This document shows positions 18,523 to 28,118 of a DNA stretch of 58,853 bases, one piece after another; positions within the stretch are counted from its first letter, which is position 1; each line of letters begins with the position of its first letter. Origin of the DNA: Paenibacillus sp. DMB20. GTDB lineage: Bacteria; Bacillota; Bacilli; Paenibacillales; Paenibacillaceae. The stretch spans positions 1 to 58,853 of the forward strand of contig NZ_LAZU01000041.1 in assembly GCF_000987955.1 (NCBI RefSeq). The letters run 5' to 3'. Under the pieces are notes generated by a model. That model made no database searches. It saw only the letters and a list, made by a program, of their open reading frames with translations, and had not been told where the DNA came from. The position numbers and the translations under genes are program-made.

Positions 18523-18664
18523 CTTTGCCGTAACTTGCCCTTTTCCCTCTTAGATTTCTTCCATCATCGTTTTCCACGTATATGAGCAGAAGACGTTCTG
18601 TTTATGCGAGGTGCGTGAGTTTGGAACCAGAGTAGCTGACGATTATTAATTAGATTTCTGTCTA

Positions 18665-18780
18665 ATCGGTTATCGGACCAAGTTCTTGTCCTTGGCTCGG
18701 GACAAGAACTTGTACCTATAAAATAAAAAAAGCCGCTACAATAGCGACTTTCAATAGGACTATGTTCTTGTCTCTCGACA
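18665..18780. repeat. Dispersed terminator repeat, subfamily A
   Basis: AAGTTCTTGTCC paired with GGACAAGAACTT, hairpin GCCGCTACAATAGCG and end TCTCGACA. One arm of the central repeat is deleted. Confidence 0.75.
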
Positions 18781-18805
18781 TTTGTTTGTTGTATTTGGTG
18801 TCAAA

Positions 18806-18832
18806 CACTCCTGCGTTAGCTTAGCTTAATGG
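18806..18832. repeat. Degenerate boundary word
   Basis: CTCCTGCGTTAGCTTAGCTT keeps GTTAGCTTA twice in tandem. Confidence 0.4.
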
Positions 18833-18886
18833 ATCACATTTGTAGTCTTAATGCAACCTACCACCACTTATTCCATTAATCTCCCT

Positions 18887-19105
18887 TTACTTCAATGCCA
18901 GCCATTCCGCTGACTTTCCGGATTCCATCAATCGTTCATTCAGTAAGCAACGTCCTAGTTCAAATTTCAAGAAGCGATGACCTGCCTGCATAAGATGATA
19001 CTTAACCTTAAGCGTTGTCCATTGCCAGCATGAATATACTTCATAAAGGGCCCCATAACGATGAAGTTCCCCATGAGTCTGCCCAATTTGTTGGGCGAGT
19101 TCCAT
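18887..19105 (-). pseudogene. Hypothetical protein fragment
   Basis: 72 codons (MELAQQIGQTHGELHRYGAL … SGKSAEWLALK) with no visible ribosome binding site. It lies in a unit between the boundary at 19165 and the degenerate one at 18806. The sequence looks protein-like but begins abruptly, so it is probably a C-terminal remnant. No family recognised. Confidence 0.35.
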
Positions 19106-19164
19106 CGCCGGGCTATATCATTTCAAATAAAATTATATAACCATAAAACCACACCATAACTGAA

Positions 19165-19217
19165 TTAAACTGCCCGTTAGCTGAACAAAAGCAGCCGATC
19201 CCCGTGGATCGGCTGTT
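19165..19217. repeat. Boundary word (type a) plus hairpin
   Basis: TTAAACTGCCCGTTAGCTGA, then the hairpin CAGCCGATC/GGATCGGCTG. The hairpin followed by the boundary on the minus strand is a terminator-boundary unit, and 58630-58680 holds a similar one. Confidence 0.65.
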
Positions 19218-19290
19218 TCAAAAACCTCCTGTGAAGATATCATCCAACGACATCTTAATTCATCTAGCCAAAATCCTGCCCTCGTCCGTA

Positions 19291-20078
19291 TTATGGCGCA
19301 ATAATTTGTCTGCCCACGTTCACATCGTCTACCTTCCATTGGTTATCAACAAATCTATAGAATACATATCGATCAACGAGCTCGAGATTGATAGGACCGC
19401 TTTCAAAGTAAGCCGATTGGTGCATTCTCGCCGCTGTGGTACTACTGTAGGTAATATCGGCCTTTTTTTGTTAGTATAGCGTTATTTTTAATGCCATTAC
19501 TGTAAATAATCTTGTTTATAAAGGAGTCCGTGAAATAAGGTCTGAAATGTGTTCGGATTTGCGAATAGCTTGACAGATCGGTGGCTTCATTTATCTTTTC
19601 ATTAAGTACGTTTATTCTCTCTTGACTCATTCTCCAATGCTTGTGCGGCTCTGTATGGATAAAGACCTGTTGCAGACCGATCGTAATGGTTGCTTTTCGT
19701 TCTTGTTCGGACCACAGCGCTGTACCGCCAAAGGCTTCAGCAAAAACACGTGCTGGTACATAAGTTGTTCCATTTTCAATTTTTGCTGGCACATCAAGGC
19801 TGAAAGCAGCGTTATTTAATAAAGCAGTGCGAGAATTAACATGCAGCAATAGATCTCGTTTGCCACGAATAATCGAAATGCTTTTTTTTTGCCTGGTTCC
19901 AAGTCACTTCTGAATTGAATCTCTTTGAAACAGCACGTAATGGAATCAGCATTCGTCCATTTTCAATTTTTCCATTGTCAACCGTATTCGAAAGGTTATT
20001 GGCGAAGCTTATCGCTGGATTACCGAGTAGTAAGGTACACACTAAAGAAAGTGTTAGTGCGATTATTGTTTTTTTCAT
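19291..20078 (-). pseudogene. Secreted copper-amine-oxidase N-terminal-domain protein, frameshifted
   Basis: Starts MKKTIIALTLSLVCTLLLG, a signal peptide. The first repeat of the copper amine oxidase N-terminal-like domain (KIENGRMLIPLRAVSKRFNS) is followed after a frame change by a second (KIENGTTYVPARVFAEAFGG). These domains are common on Paenibacillus surface proteins, where they probably bind wall or ligand rather than copper. The C-terminus, after another shift at a run of seven A near 19460, ends …VGRQIIAP. Corrected length is about 260 residues. It is the third of the window's genes with a signal peptide and neighbours an LRR protein with the same domain. Confidence 0.7.
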
Positions 20079-20139
20079 AGATGATTCCTCCCACGGTTCC
20101 ATTATATCCTTGACCCTAACTCAATTCTTGTTTTTTTTA

Positions 20140-20172
20140 AAACAAAACCCTCCAGCAAATTATGCCGGAGGG
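20140..20172 (-). terminator. Terminator of the LRR gene
   Basis: CCCTCCGGCATAATTTGCTGGAGGG followed by TTTTGTTTT on the minus strand. Confidence 0.8.
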
Positions 20173-20193
20173 ATCAGGCAGTACGTAATGAAG

Positions 20194-21613
20194 CTATTTT
20201 TGCTCAAATATGATTACCGTTTTGGGATTCGCCATGTATTCTACGGGGGATCCTAACAGCTCGGACACTAAGCGTACGGGTATAAACGAACTATTCTTCT
20301 TCAACAGTAACGGCGCATCAAATGAAACGGTTTTTCCATTCACGTTTGCTTTCTTCTCATTCACTTTCCAACGGATCGTCGTGTTGTCTTTGCTGATCGT
20401 TACCTCTTGTTTGCTTTGGTTCCACCCTACCTTCGAACCCAATCGCTCGGATACAAATCGAATCGGGACATAAGTGCGGCTCGATGCAATAAACGGGGCT
20501 TCGCTTAACTTAAAGGAACTCTCTCCTACGTAAGCAGTTCTACTCCCGATCACTAATCGCTGGGCTTTCAGTTGGGAAGACCCATCTCCACCAAGCTTAT
20601 TGAGAAGTTGATACGTTTTGGTCGTACTTCTTAAATCCAAATAGTTACCGCTTAAATCCAACGCGTATCTAATTGCTCCCGTGTCAAAATGAGGAGGATC
20701 GAACGTATGATTTCGAATGGGATTCAAATTCCATACACGGTTATCCGCTAGATGTAAATAATGAAGTTCGCTTAGGGATTTCAAAGGCTCAAGATTGTAA
20801 ACCAAATTAGAGTTTAGATTCAAGGAAGACAGGTTAGATATTTTTTTCAGTGGATCTAGTTTCTTGATCTGATTGTTTTCCGCGGAAAGAGCCCTCATTA
20901 GCGTCATCCCTTCAAGCGCACGGAGATCCGAAATTCGATTGCTTCCGATGTTAAGGCTCATTAAACTTTTGGATAGCGGTTTAAGTGGACTCAGGTCCGA
21001 GAATCGATTGCTCGCTAGTTCCAAATTCTTTAGCTTGGTTAATCTGCTCAAGGGCTGAATTTTCGCGATCTGGTTCCCGTTCAGTTGTAACCATGTTAAT
21101 TCGGTGGCCGACGATAATGCCGTAATATTCGAGATTTGATTATCGTTCGCTTCGAATGTATGCAGACGCCCAAGCTGCTTGATCACATCAATCGACGAAA
21201 TTTGGTTCCGGTTTACGATCAACATTTCCAAATCCGTCATGGCGGACAAATCCTGAATTGAAGCGATCTGATTGTCCGCAATATCAAGTTCGCGAATCTT
21301 AGTCAATGGCTTGAGTGGCGTAATATCGTCAATTTCATTATTGGACAAGTCAAGATATGTCACATTGGAAGCATATTGCAAGCCTTGAATGCTTTTAATT
21401 CCTCGTCTTGAAAGATCAAGTAATGTTAATGGTTCCATATCTTTCTGTGTAACAGCCGCATTTTCATCCTTTTTTTAAAATTTCTTTTATTGCTTGCTCC
21501 AACTGTTCGTCCTGAAAACTTACTTCCAAGGAAGCCTGCTCCATAGATCCCTGGCCCGGTAAGCTGATCATCATTACCAAAACGAATACCAGCCCTGATA
21601 AAGCCTTATTCAT
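20194..21613 (-). pseudogene. Secreted leucine-rich-repeat protein with copper-amine-oxidase-like C-terminal domain, one frameshift
   Basis: The signal peptide (MNKALSGLVFVLVMMISLPG) lies at 21613. A run of seven A near 21475 breaks the frame before MEPLTLLDLSRRGI. About ten internalin-type 22-residue repeats follow (pattern LxxLxxLxLxxNxIxDIxPL). The C-terminal 130 residues contain paired motifs RTYVPIRFVSERLGSKVGWN and SSFIPVRLVSELLGSPVEYM, the copper amine oxidase N-terminal-like fold. Corrected length is about 470 residues. This is a cell-surface or secreted binding protein; the ligand is unknown. It points the same way as the related gene 116 bases downstream. Confidence 0.8.
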
Positions 21614-21639
21614 TTTGTTCCTATCCCCTCTTCTACTGG

Positions 21640-21929
21640 TGTCTTATGGTAATGACGATATAACCGATAAAAAAGTTGCGGGCCACTTTTTTCCATTCTG
21701 CCACGCTTTGTACCATAGCGACCCAGTCCGGATTCAAAATCATGGCATGGCCAAGCTCAAGCTCGCCATCATGTCTGGCTGGATAGTGCTCAATCTGCAC
21801 TTACCGTGCTCGCACTCTCCCTTTCTATCGTTGCCTGGGCGCGTTGTCCGAGCTCGGACTTCATGCCTCTTGCAGCAACCATCATTACACCCGCGTCAGG
21901 AGAGGCACATTATATTAGATATGCGTCAA
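21640..21929 (-). pseudogene. Unidentified gene remnants
   Basis: Two short protein-like stretches occur on the minus strand: MMVAARGMKSELGQRAQATI, and in another frame DGELELGHAMILNPDWVAMV … FFIGYIVI. No family recognised. They look like pieces of one broken gene. Confidence 0.25.
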
Positions 21930-22150
21930 ATCGGTAATCGGAACATGTTCTTGTCCTTTCCGGCAATCGGGCAAAGTTCTTGTCCTCGACTCGGGACAAA
22001 TACTTGAACCGATAAGAGCAAAAAGCCGATAAAATAGCGACTTTCAATGGGAATATGTTCTTGTCGTCGGCTTTAGACAAGAACATATATCGTTAAAATA
22101 CAAAAAGCCGCAAGCTCCGCGGCTATTAAGCGTGTATGTTCTTGTCGTCT
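21930..22150. repeat. Dispersed terminator repeat, tandem double copy
   Basis: A full subfamily A copy (ATCGGTAATCGG … GCCGATAAAATAGCG … ATGTTCTTGTCG). It is followed by a second half-copy with its own inverted arms (ATGTTCTTGTCGTCGGC/AGACAAGAACATAT) and hairpin GCCGCAAGCTCCGCGGC. Confidence 0.75.
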
Positions 22151-22231
22151 TAATTTGTTTCTCTCCCTTCTGTAGTATAATACATCTATACGCTGTTAGA
22201 CGATGTTAATGCACCCTCGAATTACTGAAAA

Positions 22232-22645
22232 CTAGTTTAGATCTTTCTTGTAGTAATAGTGTTTATTACCTAAAGGAGCATTATCAATTACTGCCATTTC
22301 GTAATATCCATACTTCTTATAGAATACTGGTGCTTGAAAACTGAAGGTGTTTAACTTAATGAATGAACAATTCTTTGCTCTTGCAATTCGTTCAGCTTCC
22401 TCCAATAATCTTCTTCCGAAGCCTTGTCCACGATGGTCATCTTCTACCCATAAAATATCAATCTCCATCCAATTCCAACATATTGCACTATTGAGGCCGG
22501 CTATAATCTCGTCTTTATCATCCTTTAAACACAAATTAATTTCCTCATAAGTTCCGTTTGGTACTTGCTTTGAATTGAACTCAATAAGTTTATTCCTTAC
22601 ATAATTCGCTTCATCATTTGTCCCGTTTATTATCTTTATTGACAT
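22232..22645 (-). CDS. GNAT N-acetyltransferase
   Basis: 137 residues, intact. The acetyl-CoA loop is WVEDDHRGQGFGRRLLEEAE and the C-terminal FYKKYGYYEM motif is typical of GNATs. The start at 22645 has AGGAGG six bases upstream. Substrate unknown; size and motifs fit small-molecule or peptide acetyltransferases often found as accessory genes. Its leader of about 125 bp is nearly identical to the one before the APH-like gene at 58.5 kb. Confidence 0.8.
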   Translation of the reverse strand: MSIKIINGTNDEANYVRNKLIEFNSKQVPNGTYEEINLCLKDDKDEIIAGLNSAICWNWMEIDILWVEDDHRGQGFGRRLLEEAERIARAKNCSFIKLNTFSFQAPVFYKKYGYYEMAVIDNAPLGNKHYYYKKDLN

Positions 22646-22769
22646 GAGATCCTCCTGTAATTTTTGTGTTATTATCTCGCATTAATTTCGTCTAACGTCT
22701 TTATCCACGAACTTCGTGAATTACTCCATAATGTAGATATTCGCGAAATTATTGAGCTATCCTGCCCGT
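22646..22769 (-). promoter_or_regulatory. Cassette leader shared with the APH unit, with boundary word
   Basis: From CTATCCTGCCCGTT (22757-22770) through TCGCGAATATCTACATTA to AATGCGAGATAATAACA and the AGGAGG site. It is about 90 percent identical by eye to 58521-58642. Confidence 0.65.
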
Positions 22770-23316
22770 TTCTCTATCTGTAATTGCATACTTGCTTGAA
22801 TCGCTGTTTCTTTTGTTGAAACAATTCGATACTTTCATATCCGGTTCAGAATTGATTAACGTAGCGTGACGTTGTTGCCAATCATGGTCACTGTCAGCCA
22901 GTAATACTTTTTATGCTCCGGCTCTCTCTAAGAATCAATTCTTTAATCTCTTCTTGAATAATTCTCCAATCTATCCATAAATAATAACCTCTTTTCCACT
23001 TTAAAAACAGAAACAGACACAGCCTCCTCCGAGCTGCATCTGTTTCTCAGCATCGTGTATTTCGAGAGGGGAACCCGGCGATCATTGCATTAAGCAGAAG
23101 ACCCGTGGCTTTGCGTCCCAGTCTTTCGATCTGGTTTGCCATTATCCTTCAAGGTAGAGATAACATAGAGCAAGTTCGCTTACATATTAAATGTGCCGAA
23201 AGCTGCACCTATGCCAATCAGATGACTAAAATAGAGCAATCTCAAATATCATCATCAACAAAGAAAACGTCAGGAAATAAAGAGAGAGTCGAAAGTTGTT
23301 TGAAGCCCATCTCGCT
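22770..23316. other. Intergenic with terminator-like hairpin
   Basis: No gene supported. At 23007-23045 AAACAGAAACAGACACAGCC pairs with GGCTGCATCTGTTTC-like sequence on the same strand. It may terminate leftward transcription from ctaB, although the distance from 23317 is large. A possible remnant (KRGYYLWIDWRIIQEEIKEL) lies near 22910-22985 on the minus strand. Confidence 0.3.
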
Positions 23317-24134
23317 TCATTTTTTTGTAATCAACCCATGTAGACATGCGATCAACCAAATTATTAACAGCGCACCAGAAACGATCAAATATCCTACACC
23401 AACGTAGTTATAATCAAATAACAAATAATTAACGAAAAATAAGCTCACAACATACGGTAGCATCTGTATTTTTGTGCGATATACACCTTTTATAACGGGA
23501 AGTAGCGGATATCCTGCTGCCCGGTATTCTTCTTTTTTTAAAATCCCAAGTGACCAAAAATGCGGTGGCTGCCATAAAAAAAAGAAACAAGAATAAAAAG
23601 CCATGCGCCGAGTTCCAGCTCATTTGAAAAACCGCAGTAGCCGATCATTGGTGGCATAGATCCGGAAATACCTCCGATTGAAGTACTCCAGGTTGATGTC
23701 GGTTTAAGCCAAGCCGTATAGATCACTACGTAAACAAAAAGTCCAATGAAGCCCAAGGCTGCGCTTAATGGATTAACGAAAATATACAAAGTAGCCAATC
23801 CAACGAACCCCGTTATAATCCCAACTATCAATACATTTCGAGGTTTCAGTCGCCTGCTCGGTAACGGGCGAACACGGGTCCGTTCCATTTTTAAATCTCG
23901 GACACGATCCAAGAAGTTATTTAACATCGAAGCAGCCGCAACAACTAATGTTGTTCCAAACAGAATGAATATCAAAGTTATGTCGTCAAACTTCAATCTT
24001 GAAGCAAGACAATAACCAGCAAACGCACAAAATAAATTAGAAGCCAAAATTCCTGGTTTAATAACAGAAATCCAATCTCTCCAGGGTTGGATTTCTATTA
24101 ACGACTGGCCTGAGGCTCCACTGCTGTTCTGCAT
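23317..24134 (-). pseudogene. ctaB: Protoheme IX farnesyltransferase (heme O synthase), one frameshift
   Basis: UbiA-family membrane prenyltransferase that adds a farnesyl group to heme B for cytochrome oxidase. The first catalytic motif is present as NNFLDRVRDLKMERTRVRPL. The second half carries WQPPHFWSLGILKKEEYRAA, the conserved region of heme O synthases. At least seven hydrophobic segments are visible. The frame breaks in an A/T run near 23576; corrected length is about 300 residues. It lies 38 bases downstream of tRNA-Cys. No other cytochrome oxidase gene is visible, so it is an isolated ctaB. Confidence 0.85.
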
Positions 24135-24171
24135 TTTGTTCCACCTCGTATCTTCCAGAAAAAAATGATGT

Positions 24172-24245
24172 TGGAGGAGGTATCTGGATTCGAACCAGAA
24201 GTGAGGGTTTTGCAGACCCTTGCCTTACCTTTTGGCTATACCTCC
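24172..24245 (-). tRNA. tRNA-Cys (GCA)
   Basis: The minus strand folds as a cloverleaf. The acceptor is GGAGGTA/TACCTCC with discriminator T and encoded CCA, the anticodon loop is CTGCAAA with anticodon GCA, and the T arm contains GGTTCGAATCC. U73 is a cysteine identity element. It marks the edge between the accessory array and the ctaB-side genes. Confidence 0.95.
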
Positions 24246-24300
24246 AATAGTAGAAGATAAAGTGATTATCTTTGATAATTAAATCTTAGTCGCTTCCTTT

Positions 24301-24357
24301 CATAGGATCAATTCTAATTACAGGATGATAACGATTAGTTTTTCCTATGATAATGAG
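24301..24357. promoter_or_regulatory. Possible CCTAT/ATAGG regulatory sites upstream of tRNA-Cys/ctaB
   Basis: CATAGGATCA, GATGATAACGATTAG and CCTATGATAATGAG resemble the palindromic half-sites seen before lysR, the thioredoxin-like gene, the decarboxylase and pdxT/psd. They are weaker matches. Confidence 0.3.
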
Positions 24358-24438
24358 TGTTTCTCAATCACAAATGGTTGTGCAGACTGAAACTTCAGCA
24401 ACAAAAGGCTGAAATTTCAGTCTATATTGTATCTTTTT

Positions 24439-25075
24439 TCAATTCGTGTAATCATTACCTACAATGCGGAGTAGGTCATCAGGTCGATTCAATCTGTAAT
24501 TTGCGACAGTGCGTTCTGGTTGCTTGGCTCCCCACATCGCTATAGCGAAGTCAATTTGAGCACCGTTCGCGCATTGCTGATCAAATACGGTATCTCCGAC
24601 ATAAAGCGTTGTTGTCGGGTCGATTCTGGTTTGCTCTACATATTTGATTAACGGATCAGGCTCAGGCTTATGCTTGGACGTATCATCTGCACAAATAATG
24701 TGCGAGAAGTACTCACTAATACCGTGCGGCATAAAGTCGAATTTGAATTCCTCGCGTGTTTTGGACGTAACAACACCCGTATGGATGCCTTTTCCGGCCA
24801 ACTTTTTTAAGCATATCTTCAATCCCGGGATAGAGGGTCATCAGATAAGTATTCTTTTTTACATAAAGCGTCAGCTTTGCAGCAGCATGCTTTACATCCG
24901 GAACCCCCAAGAGGTTCATACTATTCTCACTAGTCATCCCCAATACAGGAATCAATTCTTCACTTGGGTACTCCATGTTCTTTTCTTCTCTTAAAACCTG
25001 CTGCAAGGCTAGAATGATCGCTTGGTCTGAATTAAGAAGAGTCCCATCCACGTCAAATATAACGGTTTGAATCAT
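24439..25075 (-). pseudogene. HAD-family phosphatase (phosphoglycolate-phosphatase-like), one frameshift
   Basis: The first HAD motif is VIFDVDGTLLNS with the catalytic aspartates. Motif II is TGVVTSKT and the C-terminal motif is TTTLYVGDTVFDQQCANGAQ. The two halves are separated by a frame change in a run of six A near 24800. Corrected length is about 211 residues, as usual for this subfamily. It is divergent from lysR with 124 bp between, so the LysR regulator may control it. Substrate unknown; phosphoglycolate or pyrophosphate are typical. Confidence 0.75.
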
Positions 25076-25140
25076 ATTAAAAACCTCCTTTTTTCATTCA
25101 CAATTCCCGCTAAAAACCCATTAGTAATTCAATATCATTT

Positions 25141-25177
25141 ATCGTATAATAATAGAAAATTCCTATCATTATAAAAG
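25141..25177. promoter_or_regulatory. Candidate LysR box in the lysR/HAD intergenic region
   Basis: CCTATCATTATAAAAG at 25162 matches the left half of the perfect palindrome at 49380 and has the T-N11-A form. It lies about 25 bases upstream of the lysR start, as expected for autoregulation. Confidence 0.5.
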
Positions 25178-25199
25178 CAACACAAAAGGAGGAAGTCCA

Positions 25200-26097
25200 G
25201 TGGAACTGAAGCAATTGGAATACTTCATGACGTTAAGTCAAGAACTGCATTTTACCCGTGCTGCCGAAAAACTAGGTATTACCCAGCCCTCGCTTAGCCA
25301 GCAGATTCGTTTGCTGGAGCACGAGGTCGGCATGCCTCTCTTTGATCGTGTCGGCAAAAAAAACAATGCTTACCGAAGCAGGCAAAGCGTTACAACATCA
25401 CGGCTACAATGTGTTTCATGAACTCTCACAGGCGCGTGCAGTAATCAGTGAACTACAAGGCTTAAAGAGAGGTACATTGAAAATTGGCGCACTCTTGACC
25501 GTTGTTAATTACTTGCTTCCTCCTACGGTGATGGGATTCCATAACCGTTATCCCAATGTAGAGCTTTCTGTGCTTGGGATGCGGACCGGCGATATCTATA
25601 ACGGACTTCTGCAAAATGAGCTTGATCTGGGAATTGTATTCTTGCCAATGGAACATGAAGAGCTTGAAACTATCCCACTTTATAAGGAATATCTTGCCCT
25701 TGCAGTATCTGTAGATCATTCCTTGGCCCAAGCATCGTTTGTGACGCTTGACATTTTAAAGGAAACACCTTCTGTTCTATTGCCGAATTCCTATTTCTTA
25801 CGGCAAGTGATTAATGAACAGTGCCGGTCATTGGCATTCACGCCCCAGCCAGTGATGGAAATGACAACGATGGAATCGATCATCACGATGGTTGGCAGAG
25901 GTGTCGGCGTTACCGTCCTGCCGAAAGGGTACTTGGATTATATTGATCATCCACAAATCCGAACGATTCCGATTCAAAATCCGGTGCTCACCACACAAAT
26001 TGGAGTCGTATATCGTAAGAATAAACATTTATGTGCAGCTAGCCGTGTATTTATGGAACAATTAGTTTCAACGGTTAAAAACAAAAACTTTTTGTAA
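25200..26097 (+). pseudogene. LysR-family transcriptional regulator, one frameshift
   Basis: The GTG start at 25200 lies behind AAAGGAGG. The N-terminal winged helix is textbook: MELKQLEYFMTLSQELHFTR, then AAEKLGITQPSLSQQIRLLE. The frame slips at a run of eight A near 25358. It then continues through the effector-binding domain (GTLKIGALLTVVNYLLPPTV … GRGVGVTVLPKGYLDY) to 26097. Corrected length is about 298 residues, normal for the family. It resembles the CynR/YwbI-like branch. The inducer is unknown; its position at the edge of the PLP island and a recurring palindrome suggest it may control part of that island. Confidence 0.8.
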
Positions 26098-26122
26098 ACG
26101 AAAAGCTACCGGCGAAACTTGC

Positions 26123-26884
26123 TTAGTCGCCAATAATAGGGTAGGGTACATTGCTTTTATAAATCAAATCCTGACCCTTATTAAGAGTTCGATAATTTTT
26201 TTCCATTGTATCGAGCAAATGTACCAAAATGGTATTCGAATGAGCCAAGAAAGACGTCTGATCCAACATGTGACCCGGAAGTTGGACGTACATACCGGGT
26301 TCGATTTCATCACTACAATATTCAATCAGCTTTTTGATGCTGTCATTGCTGCTCTCCAGATGAAATTGCAGCCCAATCACATGACCACTATACTCGAATG
26401 CCTGATTAGCGCAACCAAGACTGATTGCAGCCGTCTTGACTTCATCAGGTAATTCAAACGTATCTCCATGCCAATGAAAAGGAACATACTCCTTCGGAAA
26501 TTGTTTGAAAAATACAGAACTCTGAGACTCTTCAGTCATTTTTACAGGATGCCAGCCCATTTCCTTATAGTGATTTCTGTATACTTTTCCGCCAAGCGCT
26601 TCAGCAATCAGTTGCGCGCCCAAGCATATGCCGAGTACCATCTTCCGCTGCCGGATCGTTTCTTTAATAAACGCCTTTTCACGGACAAGCCATGGAAACT
26701 TCTCCTCATCGTACACCCCCATCGGGCCGCCCAAAATGACAAGCATATCGAACTCCGACTGAAGTGGGAAATGCGTGCTTTCGTATAATAAAGTGCCCGT
26801 TAACTTATAGCCTTTGTCCCTAACCCAATCCGATATTCGTTCAGGCGATTCGAATGGAACATGCTGCAAGTAATGAATTCTCAT
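26123..26884 (-). CDS. Class I glutamine amidotransferase-like protein
   Basis: 253 residues, intact. The nucleophile elbow is MVLGICLGAQLIAEALGGKV with the catalytic Cys; the His/Glu pair is in GLQFHLESS. Stand-alone members (YfeJ/GMP-synthase-like) hydrolyse glutamine or act on gamma-glutamyl compounds, but no acceptor domain is present. The start lies one base after the sufS stop, so it is the last gene of the decarboxylase-hemL-sufS operon. Confidence 0.8.
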   Translation of the reverse strand: MRIHYLQHVPFESPERISDWVRDKGYKLTGTLLYESTHFPLQSEFDMLVILGGPMGVYDEEKFPWLVREKAFIKETIRQRKMVLGICLGAQLIAEALGGKVYRNHYKEMGWHPVKMTEESQSSVFFKQFPKEYVPFHWHGDTFELPDEVKTAAISLGCANQAFEYSGHVIGLQFHLESSNDSIKKLIEYCSDEIEPGMYVQLPGHMLDQTSFLAHSNTILVHLLDTMEKNYRTLNKGQDLIYKSNVPYPIIGD

Positions 26885-26885
26885 C

Positions 26886-28118
26886 TTATTCCACTTCCCT
26901 AAAGTATTCTTTCGTTTTGTTCAGTGCAAAAAGAAGTTGCTCTACATCCTCTTCCGTATTATATAAATAAAAGCTGGCACGAGCCGTAGCACTGGCTCCA
27001 AAATGTCTCATCAACGGTTGACAGCAATGATGCCCGGCACGAATCGCTACGCCGTACGAGTCCAAAACCGTAGCCAGATCATGCGGATGGATCGTGCCCA
27101 AATTAAACGTCACCAGTCCAAACCGACCTTCCTCCGGACCATACATCGTTAAATGTTCGATTTGCTTCATTCGTTCTACCGCATAGCTGGTCAATAGCTT
27201 GTCATGCGCTTCGATGACATCCAGCCCGATTTGCTCAAGAAAATCAATAGCCGAGCCCAAGCCAACTGCGCCTGCGATAATTGGCGTGCCCCCTTCGAAT
27301 TTCCACGGGAGCTCCTTCCAGGTTGCGTCATACAGACCTACACCAGCAATCATTTCTCCACCGAATTCAATCGGCTCCATTTGCTCGAGATAAGCTTTTT
27401 TTCCATATAACACCCCAATGCCGGTTGGCCCGCACATTTTATGTCCCGAAAAGGCATAAAAATCGCAATCCAGCTCTTGCACATCCACCTTGATATGGGG
27501 GGTACTCTGAGCTCCATCTACCATGACGACTGCCCCATGCTTATGGGCGATTGCCGCGATTTGCTTCACTGGATTGGCAACACCCAATACATTGGAAATA
27601 TGTGAAACAGATACGATTTTCGTGCGATCTGTGATCGTTTTCCCTGCTTCTTCGATCGAAAATGTCCCATCGGCTTGCAGCGGTATATATTTCAATACTG
27701 CCCCCGTCGCCTTTGCTGCTTGCTGCCAAGGAAGAAGATTGCTGTGGTGTTCCATAGCGGAGACAACAATCTCATCGCCCTCTTTACATATCGCTCGTGC
27801 ATAGCTGCTGGCCACAAGGTTAATAGATGAAGTTGTCCCGCGCGTAAAAATAATTTCCTCAACCCGTTCTGCATGGATAAAACGGGCAACTTTCGCCCGC
27901 GCCCCTTCATAAGCCTCCGTTGCGCGTGAGCCTAACGTGTGAACACCCCGATGGACGTTCGCGTTATCTCGTTCATAAAAGTGTTTCAAGGTCTCTATCA
28001 CCTGAATCGGTTTTTGAGCCGATGCCGCGCTATCCAAATAGACGAGCGGGTGACCGTTAATTTTTTGACCCAATATAGGGAAAAGTTTTCTTATGTTAAA
28101 AGTATCCAGAACCATCAC
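26886..28118 (-). CDS. sufS: SufS/CsdA-type cysteine desulfurase
   Basis: PLP enzyme that removes sulfur from cysteine for Fe-S clusters. About 410 residues, intact. The PLP lysine is in YAFSGHKMCGPTGIGVL, the persulfide-forming Cys in RAGHHCCQPLMRHFG, and the substrate-binding N-terminus reads YLDSAASAQKP. The Suf operon partners (SufU, SufB, SufC, SufD) are not adjacent, so this is probably a paralogue serving a separate sulfur-transfer role. Its start overlaps the hemL stop (GGTGATG), indicating translational coupling. The ribosome binding site AGGAGG lies almost on the ATG. Confidence 0.85.
   Translation of the reverse strand: MMVLDTFNIRKLFPILGQKINGHPLVYLDSAASAQKPIQVIETLKHFYERDNANVHRGVHTLGSRATEAYEGARAKVARFIHAERVEEIIFTRGTTSSINLVASSYARAICKEGDEIVVSAMEHHSNLLPWQQAAKATGAVLKYIPLQADGTFSIEEAGKTITDRTKIVSVSHISNVLGVANPVKQIAAIAHKHGAVVMVDGAQSTPHIKVDVQELDCDFYAFSGHKMCGPTGIGVLYGKKAYLEQMEPIEFGGEMIAGVGLYDATWKELPWKFEGGTPIIAGAVGLGSAIDFLEQIGLDVIEAHDKLLTSYAVERMKQIEHLTMYGPEEGRFGLVTFNLGTIHPHDLATVLDSYGVAIRAGHHCCQPLMRHFGASATARASFYLYNTEEDVEQLLFALNKTKEYFREVE

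Noticed and set aside
10134..22769. Chromosomal integron with attC sites
   Set aside because: The boundary words look like cassette borders, but they are mostly direct repeats, do not match RYYYAAC/GTTRRRY exactly, and no integrase gene is present. Described only as cassette-like.
24380..24430. Inverted repeat AGACTGAAA…TTTCAGTCT as a small RNA or terminator of the HAD gene
   Set aside because: A clear hairpin, but no T-run follows it in the HAD direction and no promoter is visible, so no role was assigned.
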